Source: Saussurea involucrata
Taxonomy: Eukaryota > Streptophyta > Magnoliopsida > Asterales > Asteraceae
DNA: 64,000 nucleotides
Reading direction: 5' to 3'
NCBI GenBank assembly: GCA_033807775.1
Contig: CM066313.1
Coordinates: forward strand, 89,847,484-89,911,483
Below are positions 1 through 11,047 of the stretch, one piece after another (position 1 is the first letter of the stretch; every line of letters starts with the position of its first letter). The position numbers and the translations under genes were made by a program. The notes beneath the pieces are model-generated. The model was not told where the DNA came from and did not search any database. It saw only the letters and a list, made by a program, of their open reading frames with translations.

Positions 1-1902
1 TCCAGATCCGTGCAACAATTGTGTTTATGTGAATAAGAGATATGAACAAATAAACTAATCAAAAAGGCTGCCCACTTAGCTATTTGATTCAGAGAATAAT
101 CGTTACAATACTGAAAAGCTAAATGAGACAACTAGCTATTTTCTAAGCTAATTGTACATTATATATGCTGGGCCCGTGGTAACAAGCCCACGGCCCGTTC
201 ACTATGGACTATGTTTAAACAAATACAAATTGACCCTTGAACTTTAAATCAACCATAAAACTTGCCCTAACACACTCACTTTTAACCCTGAGCAAACCTT
301 GGTTTTACCGAGGTTTGGGGTTGGCTTTTATTGGCAAACCTAGGCCACAGCCTAGGTTTGGGTGCCCATTTTAGAAATTTTGGGTTTTCTTTTGCTTGCT
401 ATGTAATGCCTTGCCCGTCCTTTTGATAACTGTAATAACTGCACAATGATTCAAGTCGCATCACCTACGACTTTACTTGCACATTGGGGACAATGTGTGG
501 GTAAGGTTTGGGGTTGCCCAATCGGGCCCAAGTTATGCACGTAGACTTCCTGCACTTCTGAGTGTCTAGATCATAATAGCTAATTTTTTTTGTTTTGAAT
601 GATTGAGACCAACCATTGTGGGAAGAATCTTGTGATAGTGACGTGACCATTAGGGAAGGACTGGGAAAGGACATGACTAGGGACATTAGTGGAGACCACC
701 CGTTAGTGAGTTTTGAGCCTAAAAGACGTTCTTGCATTTCGAGGGATTCATACACGAAAATCGTATACACTTTTTCGAGTTCCTTGTCGTGAATATAGAA
801 TGATCTTGCTATATTATTGCATTAAGTAGCAAAGACGATCATCGGGATATTGGGAAAGGGTATAGTAGACCATATCGTGTGGACCTTGAGAGATGATCCC
901 AGGCATTGTGCGTTTGTTTAACCCTGTTTTTAGCTTTCGTAACCTTTTCACCCATTTGTGTGTAACCATAGCCCTTTTGTAGCCAAACACTCACCTTGTT
1001 CATTACTAAACCCACCTTTAAACCTTAGCCATAAGCCTTAGCCAACCCTTATCCGAAAGTGTGTCAATCGGAAGCAGTAATGAACTAATAGATATAGAGC
1101 AGAAAAGAAAGAATTCCGGCCAGTCATGAGAATAAAACGGGTCAATGTAACCCGAGAAGTAGAAAAGAGGACCAATGAAGTCCCAAAAAAAAATTAAATA
1201 AATACAGTTAGTTAGTTAGATAACAGTGGCTGCATAATAAGAGAGTCAAAGCGACTCCAGTGGTGACGAAAAGGGCCAAGTGAGCGAATGTGAAGTAAAG
1301 AAGTTCAGGAATCGCCAATGATTGACACACCGAGGAATTTTGATCCCTTTTACCCTTCGTTTCTAAGCCATAACCCTAGCCCCGTTACAACCCTCGTAAA
1401 GACCTGGATGATCTTTTGGAAAATGTGATTAGAGTCTACGACTGCCTTTACCAATATTCCATGTCTTGCTGCTTGATTCCTTTCTGAGATCAACTTTTTG
1501 AACATTTGTGCGTCTTTCAATAGAGTTCTCATGTAATTATTGCGTATTTTTGTACATAAACTCTTTAGACATGACAACATGTGCGATAACCTAGGTTCGA
1601 GCGAATTGAGCGAATCCCGTGAGGTAGGGTCGAGGCGAAATGTTTTCCTTAGTATGTCCGGACCTAGAACAACCTTAATGGAAACAAAGCAGTCACGAGT
1701 TCAACTTACAATGGAAGGTCATAGATCAAACGAAATAGGAATGAGGCGAGAATGAGATAGGCATTCACAGGTATGGGAAATCACCAGTGCATCACGTGGT
1801 ACCAATTGGGAGTGTGCAGTTATTACGTTTCTCTAATATGTGCTTTTATTCTATTTTATCGCTATTTTGCTTGAGGACAAGCAACGCTCGGTTTGGGGTT
1901 GT
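1..1902 (+). mobile_element. Element F: 3' internal region of a Tat/Athila-clade Ty3/gypsy element
   Basis: This is the stretch between pol (outside the window) and the 3' LTR at 1903. No long reading frame or retroelement domain is visible. Its right end carries the clade-typical run 'ttgaggacaagcaa' followed by the polypurine-like 'gtttggggttg' directly before the LTR. The intact Athila element G has the matching 'ttggggacaagtaa' at the same place on the minus strand. The repeated 'accttagccataag' style text around 1000-1060 fits the long non-coding 3' regions of this clade. Orientation is plus. Confidence 0.7.
1889..1902 (+). other. Polypurine tract of element F
   Basis: The G-rich run 'cggtttggggttgt' immediately precedes the LTR start TGATAATG at 1903. 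In this family it primes plus-strand cDNA synthesis. Confidence 0.6.
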
Positions 1903-3211
1903 TGATAATGTCGATTTTCGACATTATTTTGAATCTCAAACTAGGTGGTTTACGCATGTCTTCAAGTGAAATACGAGTATTTCATGGGTTTTTGTTGAGA
2001 AAGTATAGGTACAAGCATTTTTGTCCAAAAAAGCAGCAAAGTTGAGTTCCAGAGCTGAAAACGAGAGAAATCGAGAAATCGCGAAACAGAAACTGGCGCC
2101 AGTGCTGGCGCCAGCCAACCCGCGCCAACATTCCAAACAGAATCTGGCGCCAGTCATGGTGCCAGCCTATCCGCACCGGCGCTGGCCCCGACGCCCAGTT
2201 TTATAAAACTAATTTCTGCAGCTAGGTTTTTTGGAAGAAAAACTCACACACGACGGCCAGAGACGATTAGGGGGCGATTTTGGGAGACTTTTTACACCTT
2301 TTGGAGCCACGTTAGAGAATCGATCGGAGCCACGTTCATCACGCGAAGTAGATACGAACACGAGATAAGGGAGTACATCATTCCATTCACCACGATCACG
2401 TTTGCCATGTTTTCTTCCATTGTTCTTTTCTTTTCTTTCGTGTTTGAATCCACCACCGACATGAACTAACCTGTTCATGTTGGGGGTTGGAATGAATTTA
2501 GTTTGTAAGCATATGAACATATGACTTGAACATTTATCAGTTTTCCTATTTAATGAATGCGTGTAATTTGGTTTTAATGCTTTTGAGAGTTTAGCTACCT
2601 TTCAATTGTTTTGTTGTTTCCAGTTGAGTTCGAGAGAATTAACTGTTAACTAGAACTAGGAATTACATGTCTAAGGCGGGAATTTGGTGATAGAGATATG
2701 CCGAATACGCCTTAATCCTAATTGAACCATTTAGGTTGAGATCGAGAGATTAAATCTATATGATCACAATAAATCTTGCGCTTAATGTGTTTTGGAATCC
2801 ATAAGTTGAGATCGAAAGATAAAACTTGTCCTTTTCAAAATAAAACCCGTTGTTGCTCGAAAGAGAACAACGGTGACTTTTAAAGATTGGATATTCATTA
2901 GGGGAATAACTGGTAATCGTTTAAGTCTGATATTCGTATGTGAAAACCTAAGGATTTCCAACCCTCAACTGTTTTCTCTATCGGAAGTTTCCAAAGCTGT
3001 TTACTGTCTTGTTTTTGCTTTGTCTTCTTGCAATTAATTAGTTAAAACCAACCATCCCTCAATTTCCAATCGTTCAGTTAATAGTTTTTACAATCATTGC
3101 GGTACTTAACACCAAGTTCCTGTGGATTCGATACTCGTACTTACGTACGTATTACTTGAGACGACACCGTACACTTGCGGCTAGTTAAGGAGGGTGTAAA
3201 CCCGCCTATCA
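1903..3211 (+). mobile_element. 3' LTR of element F (Tat/Athila clade), 1309 bp
   Basis: The LTR begins TGATAATG and ends CCTATCA, so the termini form the inverted pair TGATA/TATCA. A GC-rich stretch at about 2093-2195 repeats GGCGCC-containing words and is followed by a TATA box at 2200. The last 120 bp ('ctgtggattcgata', 'attacttgag', 'gtacacttgcg') align with the end of the Athila G LTR, which supports the clade assignment. The sequence to the right (from 3212) belongs to another element, so F is inserted there. The first five flanking bases, gcaaa, would be its target duplication if the left copy, outside the window, matches. Confidence 0.8.
2200..2208 (+). promoter_or_regulatory. TATA box in the LTR of F
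   Basis: The sequence tttataaaa lies about 300 bp into the LTR, directly after the GC-rich GGCGCC cluster. This is a likely RNA polymerase II promoter position. The transcription start would fall near 2230-2240. Confidence 0.45.
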
Positions 3212-6024
3212 GCAAACGATTCTCGAATCGTTGTGCAGGGCGTTGTAGTTATAAGAGTGATGGGGTCATGTGTACCCAAGTGCTTTCCAAACGTTATTTA
3301 TCGAAAATGATGAAATGTGTGAAAAGATTTATCTACTGTATTGTCATGCATGAAGGCTATGAACCTACTAGGTCGTAGAGTATTACGTCTTAAGCTAAGG
3401 AAGAACTCTGAGCGGTGAGGCGTTGGTCAAGTCAGGGGAGAACGTATGTAGCTTTGGTATATGTGTTTAAGAGGAGAGTTGGACCTTGGAATAGTCGGGA
3501 ATGGATTTAGTGCCAGGTGTATGAGGGTCTGTACCTTTGCTCGATGACTGAGAACACAGTTGCCGAGGGGCGATGGTGCCCGGAGGAAGGACTAGGAGTC
3601 ATCAAGGTATTGGTTTTAGCAACTCTCTATGAGTAGTGCTGTGAGGCAGGAATGAAAGGTCCACGATGTGGGTCATGAGATTCGAAGGGAGCTTGTAATA
3701 TTGATGTTACATGAGTAAGTTTCGAAATGGGGGGGGGGGGGGAAGGATTATAAAGTTAACTATGATGTGTAGGGAGGAATAGGTCCCGTAAGGAACTCAT
3801 GTTAAAGGATAGGTTAAGGAAGTAATTAAGAGTTGTCTTTGTTGTTGAAGTCGGCAACGGTGTATGTTGGCCGAGGCCGAAGACTCTAACCAAATGAGTG
3901 TAAGTTGATAAAATATCTTGTAGAGGTGTTAAATTAGTAAGAGACTGTTGTTGTTGAGTAGGCGTTCTATTTACGAGGCGAGGAGGGTCCGTAGAAGGAC
4001 AAGGTGTGTAACACAAGCGAAGTGAGTGTAGACTATACCAGTCTGTAAGAAAATGTGTCGTGTCTAAGAAAGGACTCGGGTCATAAAAGAGGTAGTTTGG
4101 GTGTTCGTGTTTGAGTTAAGTGTGAACTCGTGTGTCATAGTTCAACAAGTTGGAGAGAACTAAGTAGCGAGACATACTCGATTGTAGTATGCGGAAGATT
4201 ATGAAGGAAAGTGTGAATTGTGTACGAATGATCATGAGAGACTTGGTCGGTAGTGTATTAATAGGAGTGGTGAATGTACGAATGAATAGTAGCGTCAATT
4301 AGCAAGTTATGTGTGTCAGCCGTTGATGTAGTAAGGCGATGTTAGAAATATGAAGGATTAGAAGGAAGTCCTTTTGGGATTTCGGATAGAGTGTACGTTT
4401 TGCAATCCCAGTTGTTGAAGTACGTGGGTTGTAAGTAGGTGTGTATTTTGACTGTTATCGGAATGGAATGTCGGGGTAGAATTGGGTGATTGCCCATCTG
4501 TGAGACCAAGCTTTGTGGTTACGTATGTTGTTAAGTATATTCTTGAGGGCAGAAGTAAGTTTAAAGAAGATGATGAATAGATTAGTCAAGCTGTAGTATA
4601 GTAGAGGAGACATCGTTAAAGAATGAAAATTGTTCCTTATGCGTGAGGGAATGATCTTAGAAGAAAATAGTTGGAAATTTTGGTTATGTTTAAGGAATGA
4701 CGTGATGATGATTGTGGTTCGGAATAGTAGTATGATCGTTAGTTGATTTGAAATGGCATGATAGAGGTATAAGCCTTTGGTTGGTTGATTTAAATTTTAT
4801 AGATTTGTTAAGTAATGACGTTCATTTGTTATTACCGGATGTGTTACAATTTTTGGGGAAGTGTTATTGAGACTAACGCACTGTTTGTTAAAGAATTATT
4901 TAAGGTAAATCTAAGTAAAAAAGTCGGGATGACGGTATATATATATCTGTCTGATTTTATGATCATAGTGGTTAGTCGAAAGAATTGTGGAACCCGAGTT
5001 TCGGGGTGTTCTTGAATTAATAGATCCGTTTGTAATAGGGAATCCAAGGGGGTGGATTATTAGAGTGAATAGGGGACGTCACTAAGGAACACTTCGGGGT
5101 CATTGGAGGTTAAAGAGGATGAGGGTTGTGTTAGTCAGAATGTGGTGGGATTGATGTGAAATCCTTAAAGAATGTGTAGTGACGTCGAACCCTGGTCTTG
5201 TTTCAAGACGGCTTGGTTGAATGCCATAAGATAAGATCTTGGTGCAACTGTTTGGTTATGCAAGTAATGTGTGGTGAGCAGTGTTCCACGCTAACGTGGG
5301 GAAGGTGTAGATAGTATGTCGGAACAAGTGAGTAAATTGGAAGTAGTACACTTGACAGTATTTGTGTAGATTGTCTTTGATAGTGTGCGAACCGTTGGAA
5401 AGAATACTGAGGAAGGAAATTGTGTAAGTTTTTGTGCAGGGGAGAAGTGGATGAGGCAACTAAATGAGTTAAGTTAGTGACCTTGTGAGAAATGTGTAAA
5501 CGATTTGGTCGTATAGTGTTTAGGCTAGTGAGAATAGCATGGTGTGACCATGGTTATTCCTCCCAGTTGGGTGAGGGTAACCGGAGTTATGTTTTATGAC
5601 CGAACGAACGTGGTAATCAGCGAGGATTTGATGCGTTTCAGGATCAGTTTAATTCTAGTAGGTGAACACTTCAACGTTAGGTTTGAAGGTTCCTACCCTG
5701 GGTTACGTACAAGGATGGAGTGATGAAGTGGTGAGGATGTAAGAAATGGTTGACGAGCTGTGGTCGTGGTGGTCCGAGAAAGGGAAATGTTATCCGCATA
5801 GTCGATTGTTGATTAGGAGAAGTAATCTAGGATTGCTTGTATTTCGATGAAGGAACTCTGGGTTGTGAGTTGTCGGGACGTTCAGGTTTGGATTTGTGTC
5901 AAGCGGTCAAGTGTGTGTCCGTCTCTTAGTAAATGAATCTCGTGTTGTGGCAGAGGATTTAGCCAAGTTCCTCCTTAAAGGAAGTGTTGATGCATGAGAA
6001 GCCTTAGTAAATCTTCTGTAGTCA

Positions 6025-6115
6025 AGATCGACCGAGTAGGAACAGTAGCCTACGAGTTAGAGTACCGTAAGAACTGAAGGAAATGCACCCAAGGTTCCAT
6101 GTTCCGAGTCTGATG
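6025..6115 (+). pseudogene. Relic of the C-terminal end of Tekay pol in element A
   Basis: Conceptual translation gives IDRVGTVAYELE and, in a shifted frame, LKEMHPRFHVPSL. These resemble the segment after the integrase core in Tekay polyproteins; Tekay B has RIGLQAYKLDLP then GVHNTFNVCYL at this place. At least one frameshift separates the two pieces, and stop codons follow. It shows that element A derives from a coding Tekay ancestor but is itself non-coding. Confidence 0.55.
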
Positions 6116-6220
6116 AGATGGTTGACTGTGTCAGTAATAGCTTTGCTTTGGGAAGTGTCGGTTTTGATGTGGGCAAGATACCCGCATCCTTTCCAATGAG
6201 GAATTCCGGGGACGGAATTC

Positions 6221-6237
6221 TTTTAAGGGGGGAGTGT
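6221..6237 (+). other. Polypurine tract of element A
   Basis: ttttaaggggggagtgt directly precedes the LTR start TGTAATAACCC at 6238. The upstream 'ccggggacggaattc' is the usual Tekay/Del pre-PPT signature and also occurs before B's tract in the form 'cggggacgaaatc'. Confidence 0.75.
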
Positions 6238-8041
6238 TGTAATAACCCAATATTTATTTAAGGAAAAGTTTGGTGGCCAAAGTGGGAGAAAAGAAAGCTC
6301 ATTTAAAGGCCCTATTTAAAATTTATGAATATGGGTTGTTGGGCCCAAATCCCTAGGGCAGTATTTTAAATCCCTAAATCAGTATTATCCTCATTTTGAG
6401 TATTTACGGCTGGAAGAAAGAAAGAAGGGAGAAAGAGGCGTTGCAGAGGGATTTTTGTGCATGGGAGAAATCCAAACCAGGTAATCTTCATCAATTTAAT
6501 GGCTACTGTCAGTTCGAAGCTCCTTAATCTTCTCCTCTGTTTGAGCAAATCGAAATGGATAGAATCAAATGAGTTTTTTCACCTGGACCTGCCATTATCG
6601 GATGTTTTGAAGTTCCTGGTTTGTTTTTGAGTTTCTTCGGACTAAATGTGTTAATGGTGAACTCGAATTTATTGGTAAGAATAGTTTTAGTACAATGTAT
6701 TCTTGGGACTCTGAGACATTTAATGGCAGACCCGTGATGTTGAGAAAACCATTCGATTTCTCTGTTTTTGCTAAAAATTGATGTTAAGTGATGTTTAATT
6801 TTTGTTAAAGTAGAGATATCTCCCATAAACCAGTTTAGAAATGAAAAGTATGGTTCTAGACGATTTTGGGTAAGTGATCTGAGGTGGGAGACGATGAACA
6901 GTGTCGGGAAGGATACTTTTCGCAAGGGCCTACTGCGAGAAGTGTTACTTTTCGCAAAGGCCTGTTGCGAAAAGTGTGGTTTTCGCAGGCGTAGTTTGCG
7001 AGAAGTTCAGCGGTGCCCTAGGCTTGAGACTAAGTTCAGAACTTGCAACCATGGGTTGCGCAAACCATGGAATTCTCAAGTGCCGCTTGCGAAAAGTGGG
7101 TAAACTCTCAAGCTTAGCTTGCGAGTTCTTCAGCTTGCGCAAACTAGGGGTCCAGCGAGTTTAAGAGCAGTATGTGAGAGGAGTCTATGTCAGGGTCAGT
7201 TCATCGTAGGACTAGAGAGCCTGATAATTCTGATTCATAAATAGGTTTACGTGGGACGGACACGAGTGTAGAGACGGACTTCTAATCAGGTGAGTTCCCC
7301 AAACCTCTTTTATGACGCAAATGTTAAATGATTCTTTTACTGATTATGGTTTTAACAAGCATGAAATATTTATGAAATGATATGCATGGAAGGAAAAGGA
7401 ATGTTTGATATGTTGAAATGATGCGCATGATTTATAAAGAGTCAAATGCTTTTATGAAACGTATGTGCATGCTATGTGAGTCGGTCTGTACTGTGGGATC
7501 AATGAGCCTCGGGATCTGTTGATCCCTTGGATATGTTTGACGAGACGGTAGGTTGGAATTCGTTTCCTCCTAGGCGGGTATCGGGGAGTCTGCTTGGACC
7601 CCGATACGAGAGGGCGAAAGGGGAGTCTTATTGGGACCCGATCGCGAATGGTTAAGGGATCCATTACACAGTGAAGTACCATATGTGATGATTTATGATG
7701 CATTTTAACGAAAGGATTTCATATTGTTTATACATGTTCTTTTACAGAGGGAATTCACTAGACCTTTTGGTCTAACCCTCGCTTTCAAAACTAAACCATT
7801 TTCAGGTAAGCATGTTAAAGGTTCTTCCAGTAAGAACTAGGAGGCGATAAGAAGTACTTGAAGCTTAGAGTAACTTCAAGTTTTGGCTATGATGACTATA
7901 GAATAGCTCTCGGCTGTGGATTTAGAGACTTCCGCTGTCAATTTTGTCTAGTATAAATTATTGATGATGTAAAGGCAAGGTTTATGTAATTCGAATGCTT
8001 ATTTGTGGTTGTTTGCCTGCTATGAAATATGGGACGTTACA
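6238..8041 (+). mobile_element. 3' LTR of element A, 1804 bp
   Basis: It starts TGTAATAACC and ends GGGACGTTACA, giving TGTAA/TTACA termini. An internal cassette at about 6917-7143 repeats TTCGCA and TGCGAA words at least nine times. The region 7470-7640 matches the reverse complement of 52850-53000 (LTR E), so A and D/E belong to one LTR family. The terminal 468 bp (7574-8041) plus 99 bp of flank are duplicated at 18218-18784 on the other side of Athila G. The flank to the right (8042 onward, beginning aatat) is the interior of element D. Confidence 0.8.
6917..7143 (+). repeat. TTCGCA/TGCGAA word cassette in LTR A
   Basis: Alternating words ttcgca (6919, 6951, 6982) and tgcgaa or tgcgag (6966 and others) are arranged as many short inverted pairs, with a further 'ccatgggttgcgcaaaccatgg' palindrome-like segment near 7050. 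Similar words form the cassette in the unrelated-looking LTR of Tekay B (23868-24012). Confidence 0.7.
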
Positions 8042-8140
8042 AATATCACTAGAAAAATCCAAGGCTAACTGCGCGTCCACTTGCTTGCCTCCATCCCCAC
8101 ACCGGCATTCGTCTATGTAGATCATACTCCTCTCCCGAAT
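7574..8140 (+). repeat. Left copy of a 567-bp direct duplication flanking Athila G
   Basis: It contains the last 468 bp of LTR A plus 99 bp of element D interior. The same 567 bp recurs at 18218-18784 with no indel and only about three substitutions seen by eye. The left copy abuts the outer end of G's left LTR and the right copy abuts the outer end of G's right LTR, so G sits exactly between the two copies. Confidence 0.85.
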
Positions 8141-9755
8141 TACGTGCGAAATATGTGTTTTAATCGCAGTGGGTTGCAAACTGTCCACAGTGGGAAGTGC
8201 AAGTGTACACTGTCCACTATGATCGTCACATCAAGTAATAGTTGGTAAAATACCAGAATCGAATCCACAGAGACTGGACAATCAAGACAATACGGTTCTC
8301 ATGAGCTCCTTTTACAAGTTTCAATAACAGAGGAAAATAATTCTTTGGTTTGGTTGGTGAAATAGTTACTTCGACGATTTTACTAAAGATTTAAAAGAAG
8401 GAATGTAGGTTGGATTTTCCCTAGATTTTATACTAAATACTCGGTCTTCAAAGTGATCCTTGTATTCGAGGTGGGCATTTTCGCTAGAAAAGCCCGGTTA
8501 CAAAATACTCACACCGTTAAGATAAAAATCCCATACTCTTAGTATTTATTGTTTTGTCAATGGTAATCTCAAAAACGGACCTTTTCAGGCCTCGATGGAA
8601 TGTGTAGAGACAAATACTCTAAGTGTTTTAGATACACCAACTAGCTTGCCTACTACTCCAGGGGGATGAGATTAGCTCACTGTGCCGACCTCACTTTCGT
8701 AAGTGTCAAAAGAATTCTTTCGAATCCCCTAGCATCATCCAAGCTCGTGTCACTGCGTTCTACTCATTTCTGAGTTGAGAACTAGATATTAGATCCTTGC
8801 AAGTGATCGGCTTGTTCGCATCCTTGGGCATGAATCGAGAATGAATGACCAAAACAACAAATATTCCAAGTATAAAGATTACTCGAGCATTTTTAATAAA
8901 ATCCAGGTACTTCTCCTTTCTACATCCCTAAGGATGTTTAGCTCATAACTAAAGTAAAGAAAGCAAAAGAGTAGAAGTTGCACATAATAAAACTGAAGAT
9001 GACTTGATTTCTGCTCACAGTGGGGAACGAGAATTCGTCACTGCCCACTGTGTGTTACGAACTACAAAAGGTAATGCAGAAATGGAAAGCTAACTAGTGC
9101 AGGAAAATAAATGTTAAAGCTAAGAGAATTTAAAGCTAAGTGTTACCAACATCTATCAAAGCTATTATGAGAGTAAATAACAACTAGAACTAAGAAGCAT
9201 AAAAACTAATTGATAAAAACCGATCTCTTAAATGGCACCCCTTGGCTTCCTTAAATACTTGCATGAAGGTATGGCCATGGCACAAAAAGTCTTAGGTAAG
9301 TCCCATGCTTCAGATCTGATTTTGCACCCATGCCATGAATAGTCTTCCACTTTTCACCAAATACTACTTTAAGGACAAAGTAGTTGTACTTTTTCACTAT
9401 TCACTTAGAAAGAAGGTGTCTTGTGTACTTTTTTAGCTCTTGTTGACCCATTCCATGCACCATACTCCCTTGCTCCAGAAATCTTTTAAATCCCAACTAG
9501 AAATTGCTTTTTGGTTTGTCTTCTCGTCAGCTCAGGAGTGGGGAGCGGAGTGGGCACTCCGCAAGTCACTGTGGATAAAAATCGTGAAAAACACCCAAAC
9601 TCCACCAAATAATTTATTAAAGATCATGGTTCACTCCTTTTGCTCGTTTTCATGAAATATACCAAGAATGGGGGTTTTAAGAAGTGAAATGGCTAAAATT
9701 GACAAAATAAAATGTAAAATAAAATGAAATAATAACTCTAAAAATAGAGTTATCA
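8140..9755 (-). mobile_element. 3' LTR of Athila G
   Basis: Read on the minus strand it starts TGATAACTC (9755) and ends CGCACGTAA (8140). CACAGTGGG or CCCACTGTG words occur at 8186, 9016 and 9044. The 'attcgattctggt' and 'attacttgat' stretches near the end align with LTR F. Confidence 0.88.
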
Positions 9756-11047
9756 CAACCTCAAACTTAAATCTTTACTTGTCCCCAAGTAATAAAAAGA
9801 AATAAATAAAATGAAAAACAATGCATTCGAACCTCGGGGGACTTACATACTTCTTGACTTGAATGGGCGTTGATCTCCTTCCTTCGATACTTCCTTCGGT
9901 CCCAAACTTAAAAAATTCACTTTTGTACTTGCCGAAATCTTTCCCTTGTTTACCATTTGATCAATAGGGCTTTCTTGGGTTTGAAGGGTTTATGGCTTTG
10001 AATCTTTTCCCAAGGGTTTTGGCAAGAATTTCCAAACATGGACCGAAGATCTCGCTTTGAGATTTTTATTTCGAAAAGCAGGTGTTTAGTATTTTGCAAT
10101 GAAAAGTACGTACACTTTCAGGCTTTATTTGGGTATGGCTATTTTTGTGAAAGTGGGTATTCCGATGGTCCAGAATAGGCACACCATCTTTTTCTGGGAG
10201 TGAGCACTTTGATGGTCCAAAAAAGGCACACCATCAATTTTGTTAGTGATACTACGATTTTCTTCTGTTTTTGTATTGTTGTGTTTTTCGCTTTTTTCGA
10301 AGGTGGGTATGGCTTACCCACCTCAAACTTGGACTTCACAGTGTCCCCACTGTGGGCAGACTGGAAGTCACTTTGGAAGTCCCCACCTCAAACTTAAAAT
10401 CTCACAGTGTCCCCACTGTGACATAGAAATAACGAACAAAGGTGGTGATTTTTGGGGTACAAAAAGGATCGTGTTTGGGTATGAAAAATGGCCTAAATCA
10501 TTTCATGGGACAAGTTGAGATTCGTACTTACAAAAGGGACCTTTTTAAGTTGGAAATCGAACGTTGTACCTTTGGAAGGAAATGAGATCAAACAAACATT
10601 CAAACCACAAAAAACGTTAGTACCCAAAAGTACCTACCGAACGGTAGGATTTCATGCATTAGTAACCAAAATAAGAATTCAGCAAAGTGTCAAAAGCCTA
10701 GCCATAGGCATAAAACATAAATCAAACAGAAATTAAAATTGTTTTTTTTAGGGAGCAAACGAGTGGAACCAAAGTTTTAAAAAACCATTCAACGGGGCAG
10801 GGTTGCTTGCGATGAACCTGCAGCAGAGTCCTTCAAAAACTGTCCTATCCTTCTTCAGAAGTGGAGTGGGGAACATAGGGACATGCATCTCCCCACTGCG
10901 AAGCTTTTTCTTGATTTTTCCTCCAAAAAGCGGCAATTTCTCCTACACACATTGAAACAAACTACCATGCAAGGTTAAAAAGACCAAAAATAATAAAAAG
11001 ACAGCAAATAACTGAAATAAAATATTTACAAGCGATCCCGATGTTTC
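9756..11047 (-). other. Non-coding 3' region and polypurine tract of Athila G
   Basis: The PPT (minus: aagtttgaggttg) occupies the first bases after the LTR, preceded by the clade signature ttggggacaagtaa. The rest has no convincing reading frame. It includes two copies of a hairpin-like 'gatggtcc...caccatc' unit near 10160-10235. Two strong CCCACTGTG sites (10346-10356 and 10412-10420) lie beside repeated 'cctcaaactt' blocks. Confidence 0.6.

Larger units (their letters stand above)
3212..6237 (+). mobile_element. Element A: non-coding internal region of a Tekay-related, LARD-like element
   Basis: About 3 kb without a usable reading frame, ending in a Tekay-type polypurine tract at 6221-6237. 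It is homologous, with diverged stretches, to the reverse complement of 18686-20905 (element D) and of about 47200-50080 (element C). Examples: 3212-3275 ('cgattctcgaatcgttgtgc', 'ggggtcatgtgtaccc') matches 20840-20905 and 49990-50065, and 'ccacgctaacgtgggga' near 5286 matches the reverse complement near 19275. Only a short pol tail near 6025-6115 looks once-coding. A non-autonomous large retrotransposon derivative is the best reading; an extremely decayed gag-pol is the alternative. A poly-G run of 14 lies at 3729-3742. Confidence 0.65.

Noticed and set aside
3756..5459. Minus-strand frames in the core of element A
   Set aside because: Short, no domain, not preserved in the D or C copies.
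6894..7164. Overlapping short frames in LTR A
   Set aside because: They run through the TTCGCA cassette in several frames; repeat artefacts.
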